Below, piece by piece: positions 55,547 to 64,000 of a stretch of DNA of 64,000 nt. The stretch's first letter is position 1, and each line of letters opens with the position of its first letter. The position numbers and the translations under genes are program-made. The stretch spans positions 11,528,584 through 11,592,583 of the forward strand of contig NC_134537.1 of the NCBI RefSeq assembly GCF_050624435.1, given 5' to 3'. This DNA is from Tenrec ecaudatus (taxonomy: Eukaryota; Chordata; Mammalia; Afrosoricida; Tenrecidae). Below the pieces are notes generated by a model, which made no database searches, was not told where the DNA came from, and saw only the letters and a program-made list of their open reading frames with translations.

Positions 55547-56384
55547 TGTATCAGGAGATGTATGCAAGAGAAGCCAAAGCAGCATTGGTCAGAAAGGTAA
55601 CGTTCCCGCTAAACAACATCAAAGTGCTCCCTCCCACAATCTAGGGGCAAGCAGATCAGATGCCCGGTATGAGCTAGCCCATTGCATGAGTGCCTGGCAA
55701 CTCTCAGTTAGCAAGATGTGGTGGGGAGCAAATCTCTGCAGCTAACAGGAAACCTTGCAGGAGATCAAAGACAGACAGACAGACAGACACACTGTACAAA
55801 CCCAGAGAACAGCTCTGCTGTGGTTTCACATGTCCCTAGAAGCCACTCACCCCGGACAGCTCCAAAAGGAGCTTTGCGCATAGCCCAGCCAAGATTGGGC
55901 TCCATGAGTTTGCACACCAAGGGGCAGATGGTGATGTGGCGCCGTTGAGCTCCCAAAATCCTGAGCTCAGGACAGGGACTCTGTAGCCACCTGAACCAGT
56001 ATGCAGCCTGGCTACTTCCCAGACCTTGGGTTTCCAATGTCCACACTGGCATGTTGCTCCTAGATTCTGCTTGTCTTTGAATAGGTAGGAGAGTGAGCCT
56101 GCAGATGGAAAGAATTGCACTTGGTCAAGTCACGGAGGTCCTGGCAGAAACGACCCCTAACTCACCCACTTGCTGCTGCCCATCAGGAACACATGGGCAA
56201 GTCACTGTGAATCTACTTAGGTGGACTAGGTGATCCATATAGACATAGAATTGCCAGCACTAAGGCTCCAGCAAGATATTTTGGGGGGTGTAAACAGCTG
56301 GTGTTAAATTACTAACCTCAGGGTTGGTTGTGGTCTAAACATTACTGCCTCTAAAGTTTACAGCCAAGAGACCTCATGAACAGA
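55547..56384. other. unassigned intergenic sequence
   Basis: Contains a short (CAGA)n run near 55770-55790. No gene was recognised. Confidence 0.4.
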
Positions 56385-56835
56385 TTTAAGTTCAAATTGA
56401 AGCTGAAGAAAATTTAAACAAGTCCACAGGAACCGAAATAGGCCTTTGAGCATAGCCTACCTCAAGTTTAAGAACAGATTGGACACATTTTCACACGAAC
56501 GACTAAAGACAGGATGAGTTGTGGGATGATGTCAAGACATTCTACCTGAAGAAATCAAAGATTATTAAAAGACAAGAAAGAAAGAAAAGGCAAAAGTAGG
56601 TGTCAGAAGAGACTGACACTTATTCTTTATTATAGAACAGCTACATCAAATGGTAAAAATGATTTTTTTCCCCAAAAGGCAACTCCAGAACACAAAGCAG
56701 AGTACTATAATGAAATGTGCAGAGACCTGGCTTTAGAAAGCCAAGCAAGAACGATATGCTCAGCATATCTTAAACAAAATGAACCGAAGAAAAATTCAAG
56801 CCTCATGTTGAAAAATGACAGGATCGATGGGCAAA
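56385..56835 (+). mobile_element. RTE LINE fragment (end of endonuclease and linker)
   Basis: CTGAAGAAAATTTAAACAAG, GATTATTAAAAGACAAGAAA, CCGAAGAAAAATTCAAGCCT in RTE order. It directly precedes the next RTE copy in the same orientation. Confidence 0.75.
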
Positions 56836-59800
56836 ATGTGTGTGTCAGTTTGTCATACTGTGGAGGCTTGTGTCATTTGTATTTCAAATGCCAGCAGGAT
56901 CACCCAAAGTGTACGGGTTTCAGCAGAGCTTCCAGACTAAGAACAGACGACAAAGAAGACTGTCCACTAGAGAGGAATTAGCCAATGAAAACTTGATGGA
57001 CATCAGCAGAATATTGTTAGAGACAGTGCAGAATGAACCCTTAGGGTTGGGAGGTATTCAAAACATGCCTTATCAAAATAGAGTCAACCACTACGACATA
57101 GAGTAAAGCCTTCAGGACCTTCATTTGCTGATGGGACACAATTTGAAATGAGAAGAAACAGCAGCAACTATCTATTAATTGGCACTCAGAATATATAAAA
57201 TATGAATCCAGGAAAATTGGAAGTCAAAAAAAGAAATGTAATGCATAAAGATCAAGCTCATAGGCATTAGTGAGTTGAAATAGACTGGAATTGGTCATTT
57301 TGAATTGGGAAATCATGGTTTACTATGCTGAGCATGGCAGGTTCCAGAGGAACTGCATTGCATTCGCCATCTAAAAAGGGATTTCAAGATCTATCTTGCA
57401 GTAAAATGCTGTATGTGATAGGATTTTATCTATCTGGCTTCAAGGAAATTCAATCAATACAACTAGTATTCAAATGTATGCACCTCGCACTAAAACTAGT
57501 GATACAGAAATTATGGAATATGACCAACATCTTCTGTCTGAAATCGATCAACATGATGCATTGATAATTATAGGTAATTAAAATGCAAAAGTGGGAATCA
57601 AAAAGCAAAAGTAGCTGGATTATGGTCTTGATGATAGAAATGCAGCTGAAGATTGCATGATAGAGTATTAAAAAACATTCATAGAAAGTGCCTTTTTCAA
57701 CAACACTAAAGGTTGTGCATGCGGACCTCTCCAAATGGAATATACAGAAATCAAATTGACTACATTTGTGGAAAGAGATTATAGAGAAGCTCAATATCAG
57801 CAGCTAACACCAGGCAAGGGACTAACTATGGAACAGACCATCAATTACTCATATGCCAGTTCAGGTTGAGGCTAAATAAAATGAAAATAAGCCCATGAGA
57901 GGCAAAATATGATCTTGAATCTGATGCACCTGAATTTGGAGATCATCTTAAGAACAGATTTGATTCCTTGAACTCTGATGACAGAAGGCCTGAGGAGCTG
58001 TGGGATGGCATCAAGAACGTCACACATGAAGAAAGCAAAGAGTTATTAAAAAACAGAATGGAAAAAAATCAATTTATATGAAAAAAATCAATTTATATGT
58101 TAGTAAAGACTCTAATACCTGCTCTTAACTGTAGAGTAGCTAAGGCAGATGGAAGAAATGATGATGTCAAAGAACTGAACAGAAAATTTCAAAGGGGAGC
58201 TTGAGATGGCAAAGTAAGATGTTATAATGAAATGTGCAAAGACCTAGAGTTAGAAAAATTAAAAAAAGAACATGCTCAGCATTTCTTAAACTGAAAGAAC
58301 TCAAGAAAAATATTCTAGTCTCCAGTTGCAATATTGAAAGATTCTATAGGCAAAATATTGAATGATGCAGGAAGCATAGAAAGAAAATGGAAAAAATAAG
58401 AGTCACTGTGCCATAAGAACTAATTGACACTCAACCATTTCCAGAGATATGATCAAGAACCAATGGTGCTAAAGGAAGAAGTTCAGGCTACACTTAAGGA
58501 CTTAGCCAGAAACAAGGCACCAGGAATTGGTGGAATTACCAATGAAAATGTTCCAACAAGCTGATGAAGCACTGCAAACACTCATTGTCTAGGCAAAGGA
58601 ATGACAGCTACCCAGCCAACTGATTGGAAGAGATCCATATTTGTACCCATTCCCAAGAAAGGTGACCCAGAAGAATGCTAGCATAGTAGAACAACATCAT
58701 TGATATCACATGCAAGTAAAATTTTGCTGAAGATCATCTTATAACACTTGCAGAAGTATACTGAAGAACTGCCAGAGGTTCAGGCCAGATTCAGAAGAAG
58801 ATGTGGAACAAGGGATATCATGGCTGGCGTCAGGTGGATCTTGGCTGAAAGCAAAGAAATATCAGAAAAAAGTGCAAAACCTTGTTTCTTATTCACTGTG
58901 TCAAGGCATTCAACTGTGAGGATCATAAGAAACTATAAATAGCCTTGAGAAATATGGGAATTCCAGAATACTTCATTGTGCTCATTTGGAACTCGTACAT
59001 GGATCAAGAGGCAGTTGAGTCAACAAAACAAGGGAATAGCGCAGGTTTTCAAATAAAGTAGGGTATGTGTCAAGGCTGTATCCTCTTACCTCTACTTGTT
59101 CAATCTGTATGCTGAGCAAATCATCAGAGAAGCGGGGTTATGTGGGGAAGAATGTGGCCCTCAGGATTGGAACAAAGCTTAATGACCAGCTGTGATCTGC
59201 AGATGATACAACCTTGCTTGCTGACAGTGAGGAGAACTTGAAGTATGTGCTGATGAAGGTCAAGGCATACAGCCTTCAATGTGGAGTACAACTCAATGTA
59301 AAGAAAATCAAAATCCTCACAACCGGACCAAAAGGTAACATCATGATAAATGGAGAAAAGGTAGAAATTGTCAAATATTTCATGTTGTTTGGGCCCACAA
59401 TCAATGCTCATGGGAGCAGCAGTCAAGAGATCAAATGATGCATTGCCTTGGGTAAATTTGCTGCAAATGACCTCTTTAAAGTGTTGAAAAGCAAGGCTGT
59501 TATTTGGAGGACGAAGGTGTACCTGACTCAATGCGTGATATTTTCAATCACCTCCTATACTTGTGAAAGTTGGACATTGAATAAGGAAGACCAACGTGGA
59601 ATTGATGCATTTGGATTGTGGTGGTGGTAAATAATATTCAAGGTACCTAAAGAACAAACAAATCTGTCTCAGAAGAAGTACAGCTAGAATGTTCCTTAGA
59701 GGCAAGGATGGCCAGACTGAATCTCATGTACTTTGGACAGAATGTCAGGAGAGACCAGTCCTTGGAGACAGGCCATGCTTAGAAAAGTAGAGGAACAGCC

Positions 59801-59970
59801 CCAGAGAGGCAGACCCTTGGCGATTGTTGACACGGTGGCTGCAGCCCTGGGCTCAAACGTAAGATCAATTGTGAGGAAGGCACAGAAGCAGGCCGTCTTT
59901 CACGCCGTTATACATGAGGTCGATATGAATCGGTGCCGACTCAAGGGTACCTAACAACCACCACCACCAA
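56836..59970 (+). mobile_element. near-full-length decayed RTE (BovB-like) LINE
   Basis: About 3.1 kb, close to the usual RTE length. In order: 5' region (TGTGTGTCAGTTTGTCATAC), endonuclease domain from about 57180, linker, reverse transcriptase including the equivalent of the YADD box (GCAGATGATACAACCTTGC near 59200, ADDTTL), the C-terminal part, and the 3' tail ACCTAACAACCACCACCACC. Many stop codons and frameshifts; it cannot encode an active protein. The 3' end resembles the AfroSINE 3' end. Confidence 0.87.
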
Positions 59971-60004
59971 TTCTTCATCTCGGTTTGAGATGCTGATGGT
60001 GACA

Positions 60005-60555
60005 ACGGAAAAGGATGGCTGGAAATACAGCTTTCCTCCAGTTCCTAAATGCTTCCTCTCCCCCCCGCCCCCCCACTATCATGATCCGAATTCTACCTTG
60101 CAAGTCTGGATAGAGCAGAGGATGTACACTGGTACAGATAGGAGCTGGAGGCACAGGAAATCCAGGACGGATGATACCTTCACGACCAGGGGTGTGAAGG
60201 GCGATACTAGGAGAGTAGAGGGTGAGTGGGTTGGGAAGAGGGAACCGATTACAAGGATCTACATGTGACCTCCTCCCTGGGGAACGAACAGCAGAAAAGG
60301 GGGTGAAGGGAGACTCCGGATAGGGAAAGATATGACAAAATAATAATTTATAAATTATCAAGGGCTCATGGGGAGGGGGGAGTGGGGAGGGAGGGGAAAA
60401 AGAGGACTCGATGCAAAGGGCTTAAGTGGAGAGCAAATGCTTTGAAAATGATGAAGCCAAAGAATGTATAGATGTGCTTTATACAATTGATGTATGTACA
60501 TGTATGGATTGTGATAAGAGTTGTATGAGCCCCTAATGAAAAGTAAAAAAAAAAA
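60005..60555 (+). mobile_element. 5'-truncated L1 copy
   Basis: Runs from CTTTCCTCCAGTTCCTAAAT to GAGCCCCTAATGAAAAGT followed by a poly-A and GAAA-rich tail. The AATAAA is mutated to AATGAA. Confidence 0.88.
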
Positions 60556-61044
60556 AAAGAAAGAAAGAAAGGTAGACATGAAAAGTCTAAATTAAAACTA
60601 GTACTTGGCTTTAGGTCTGACGTTCTTGTTCAGATATTCTAGCACCTCATTTTTCTGAGGTTCACCCTCCCCCCCACAAGTACATGCTACACATAACTTC
60701 TTTCTTAGACACAGGTGGATGGCAGAGACCACAATTAATTCACTGGGCTGCTTCTAATCTTTGTGGTCACCAGGTATCTGCAAATAGACCATGGTTAAGA
60801 TGCAAGAGCATCTTTATCAGTAGCCATCTCTTGCACTGGTATGAGGTACAGAGAAGCAGATGGAAAACAGTGTGTCCTAGGCCCTTGTCTCCTTTCAACC
60901 TAGCACAGAAATTCGATTGATGGTCAGTTTGTCTTACAGGCATTACCGCCTCAACTTCCGTTGTCTTCTATAAACAATAAGTTACACCCCTCACACATGC
61001 TGAATGGTTTTTCAATCTTAGTAGCATGTAGAAGAATCATGGAA
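60556..61044. other. unassigned intergenic sequence
   Basis: No gene or named repeat was recognised. Confidence 0.4.
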
Positions 61045-61165
61045 GACATTCAAAAATATTAGCTTTAGGGCTTCATTCTCGACCAATCAGATCTGTGTTT
61101 CTGAGTTGCCTTCAGATTCCCCTATGTGATTTTAATGAGCAGCTAGGGTGGAGAAACCCTGTTCT
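61045..61165 (+). mobile_element. MER5-type (old hAT-Charlie) fragment
   Basis: CAGATTCCCCTATGTGATTT followed by TAATGAGCAGCTAGGGTGG and GAAACCCTGTTCTAAA fit an ancient MER5 element. Confidence 0.55.
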
Positions 61166-61254
61166 AAAATTTTTGCTACCCAAAATGTTGTCCGTGGATG
61201 GCAGCATTGGCTTTAGACATCATCGGCAGATGCTGTTTCTGCTGGGCACTGTAG

Positions 61255-61400
61255 GATTGATTTAGGCTCATAGTGACGCCACGTGACAGACTAGAATTGT
61301 CCCATAGAATTTTCTAGGCCTTAACAGAAGTAGATCATGCTCTTGCAGAGGCTCTAAGTAGGTTAGCAATGGTAGGCCTTAATTATCAGGAGAATGCTTA
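61255..61400 (-). mobile_element. AfroSINE copy, diverged
   Basis: Antisense: GGCTCATAGTGACGCCACGT, GACTAGAATTGTCCCATAG, with a degraded head. Confidence 0.65.
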
Positions 61401-62107
61401 ACCCAGAACCTCTTATACGTGCCATACATGTATTCGTATATATACATTTTTTTTTTTACATATCTTACCCATGCCAACTCTTGGACCCATTCTAGACCTG
61501 ATGAATCTGCCTTCTGACAGTACCCCACCCTGCCTCCATCCAGAAGATGAGTGAATTGAATTGTGTGTGTTGGGTTTGTGACATTGGGTTAGGATAGCCT
61601 TTCCTCCTTTCCTTAAGGTAGGAGAATCCCTTTTATCCATCGCCAAGCCACTAACAACTCTGTGGGCTCCAGCTCTTTTCGGGGATGATGTTCAAGCTAC
61701 TTCATGCCTGGTGCTGGCCATAAACATCTAGGGCAGCAATGTCATCTTGCCCTGGCCAAATGCCACTGTTGGCCTTATTACTACTAGTATTCTTGTTCTT
61801 GGCTTCCTGTCTTAGCTGTTGAGATTTTATCTCAGCCTCCGGGGCTTCCCTGAGAGGAAGAGGCTTCTGTATCGGGCCTGTCGGGGGTGGGTGCTCAAGT
61901 CCCCCAAACTCCCTTTGCTTTGAAAATGGCACAGGAGGAGTGGAGGCATAGTGATGATAACTGATGCAAGGGTTTATAGGGGATGTAGCAGTGGCTGGTG
62001 GGTGGTAGGGAGGGATGCGGATTTCGGGTGTAAACAATGAAGGCAGCAGCAGGGAGGGAGCTCTAGAACTGATGATTGCACAACTCATATTCCCCCCAAA
62101 GTTGGGT
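61401..62107. other. unassigned intergenic sequence
   Basis: A 128-codon minus frame (61702-62088) shows no domain. No gene was called. Confidence 0.4.
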
Positions 62108-62710
62108 GCTTACTTTTTTTCTGACATCATTTTATTGGGGGCTCTTAGAGCTCTTATAACAATCCATACATCAGTTGCATCAATCACATTTGTGCACAGG
62201 TTGCCATCATCATTTTGAAAGCATTTTCTTTGTACTTGAGCCCTTAGTATCAGCTCCTCTTTTTTCCCTCCCCCAACCGCCCACTCACATGAACCCTTGA
62301 TACATTGTAGATTATTGCTATTTCCATGTCTTACAGCATCCACTGTCTCCCTTTATCCATATTTCTGTTGTCCATCCCCCTAGGGGATGGCTATATGTTG
62401 ATCATTAAGATCAGATCCCCCTTTCTTCCCCCACCTTCCCCTACCCTCATGGTATCACTACTCCCATTACTGTTCCTGAAGAGTTTATCTGTCCAGGATT
62501 CTGTATTAAGGGCTCTTACCTATACCAGTGTGTATACTCCAGTCTAGCCGCATTTAAAAGGTAGAAGTGGGGTCAGGACAGTGGGCAGGAGGAAGCATGA
62601 AAGGACAAGAGGAAAGGTGTGTGTCTCGTCGGTGCTGCACTGCACCCTGGATGACTCATTCCTTCCTTGTGACCCTTCTGAAAGGGTATGTCCAATGTCT
62701 CCAGAGGGGA
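62108..62710 (-). mobile_element. 5'-truncated L1 copy
   Basis: Antisense from TCATTTTATTGGGGGCTCTT to AAAGGGTATGTCCAATGTCT. Immediately followed by another L1 in the same orientation. Confidence 0.88.
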
Positions 62711-62720
62711 TTTCTTTTTT

Positions 62721-64000
62721 TTTAATTTATTTTTTTAACCATTTTATTAGGGACTCATACAACTCTTATCACAATTCATACATCCATCAATTGTATAAAG
62801 CACATGTGTACATTCTTTGCCCTCATCGTTTTCAAAGCATTTGCTCTCCACTTAAGCCCTTTGCATCAGGTCCTCTTTTTTTCCCCTCCCTCCCCGCTCG
62901 CCCCTCCCTCATGAGCCCTTGATAATTTATAAATTATTATTTTGTCATATCTTGCCCTGTCTGACCTCTCCCTTCACCCACTTTTCTCTTGTCTGTCCCC
63001 CAGGGAGGAGGTCACATGTAGATCCTTGTAATCAGTTCCCTCTTCCCAACCCACTCACCCTCTGCCATCCCAGTGTGTTGGACAGGGTTCTCTAGAGAGA
63101 CAAGACCAGATTGCTAGCAATTATATATAAATATATTCATAAAGATAGATATATAATACAAAAAATGAACTGTTAAATTATATACAGATAGATATAATAC
63201 AAGAAATTAACAGTTAAATTATAAAGCAGTGAGACACTAGCAGTCCTTTAAGGCTTGAGAGCCGCCAGTTGCCAGTCCCTTTCTGTAGAGAGACCTGGGC
63301 TATATATACACCCAGGCAGCAAACAGCAAGGCAGGTTACCAACTGTCATCAACTGTCGGTCCCCAGCTCCAGAGATGAACATTCCAATCGTGTGGGCTTA
63401 AAGGGACCTCAACTTACAGCGACACAGTCCACAGGCTAGGCATCCCACAGGTAGCGTACTCCTTTAAATTGAGGCACAGAACCAGCAAGGTGAGGCTCAC
63501 CGAGCCATTTATCCCTCTGCCCTTCAGTTAATCCTACTTGTGTTTATCTGCCAGGCTGGCACAATAAACTATCGCACCCAGTATCACCACTCACACCCCT
63601 GGTTCTGAAGGAATCATCCGCCCTGGATTCCTTGTGCCTCCAGCTCCTATCTACACCAGTGTACATCCTCTGCTCTATCCAGACTTGCAAGGTAGAATTG
63701 GGATCATGATAGTTGGGGGTGAGGAAGCATTTAGGAACTGGAGGAAAGCTGTATTCTTCATCAGTGCTACATCGTACCCTGACTGACTCATCTCCTCCCC
63801 TAGACCCCTCTGTGAGGGGATCTCCAGTGGCCGAAAAACAAGCTTTGGGTCTCCACTCTGTACTCCCCCCTTCATTCACTAGGGTAAGATTTTTTTCCCT
63901 GATGATGCCTTATGCCTGATCCCAGATGGGATTTATGTCTCCACTCCAACCCTCCTTGTTTGCATTTGTGGCAACTGTATAATCTCCTGTCAACTTGAGC
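62721..64000 (-). mobile_element. L1 copy interrupted by an ERVL-like LTR, runs off the window
   Basis: Antisense L1 3'UTR from CATTTTATTAGGGACTCATA. Split at 63073/63577 and resuming with CAGTATCACCACTCACACC. Continues past the end of the window. Confidence 0.85.
63074..63576 (-). mobile_element. ERVL-like solo LTR with five-base duplication
   Basis: This 503-base element runs from TGTGTTGGACAGGG to ACAATAAACTATCGCA as read on the plus strand. CCCAG is duplicated at 63069-63073 and 63577-63581; five bases is typical of ERVL. On the minus strand a TATATATAGC promoter-like box lies about 190 bases before the LTR end. No retroviral genes. Confidence 0.85.

Noticed and set aside
56715-57106. 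Frames in RTE sequence considered as genes
   Set aside because: Homologous to RTE LINE sequence with frameshifts and stops nearby. Decayed retroelement, not a host gene.
1-64000. RPSA, CX3CR1, tRNA genes, or intact retroviral gag/pol/env
   Set aside because: Looked for and not found. All retroviral traces are solo LTRs or fragments, and tRNA-like sequence is confined to SINE heads.

Overview
This is mammalian nuclear DNA, almost certainly from an afrotherian. At least twenty copies of a tRNA-derived SINE match the AfroSINE pattern, and they sit beside an RTE (BovB-like) LINE whose 3' end resembles theirs. Two hAT MITEs of a type I recall from only a few mammal lineages make a tenrec my first guess; elephant, hyrax, aardvark, golden mole and sengi are not excluded. 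Nothing bacterial, organellar or exogenous-viral was seen.

Two protein-coding genes are supported, both on the minus strand. SLC25A38, the mitochondrial glycine carrier of erythroid haem synthesis, spans 14464 to 4576 in seven coding exons. All splice sites are canonical and the product is 304 aa. Its first coding exon (23 codons) lies in a CpG island at about 13.6-15.1 kb, and a polyadenylation signal lies at 4000-4005. CCR8, a chemokine receptor with an intact single-exon reading frame of 355 aa, lies at 34153-33086. As I recall human 3p22, CCR8 lies upstream of SLC25A38 in the same orientation, so the order looks conserved. RPSA and CX3CR1, the expected outer neighbours, are not in the window.

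The rest is retroelement-rich sequence. 0-4 kb: downstream flank of SLC25A38, with an RTE fragment split by an L1. 4-14.5 kb: SLC25A38 exons, with AfroSINEs in the introns. 15-33 kb: 5'-truncated L1 copies, two class II ERV solo LTRs each carrying a hAT MITE, ERVL-like LTRs and one small processed retrosequence. 33-34.2 kb: CCR8. 34.2-40 kb: mostly unassigned sequence with old MIR, L1 and MLT1 copies. 40-64 kb: a heavily nested LINE/LTR region with one near-full-length decayed RTE (56.8-59.97 kb), several L1 tails, solo LTRs with clean target-site duplications, and simple repeats.

I found no new gene system. The most informative structure is the order of nested insertions, which gives a relative chronology: RTE before L1 before a class I LTR; AfroSINE before class II LTR; class II LTR before hAT. 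Repeat family names come from memory of consensus sequences and should be confirmed with a repeat library.
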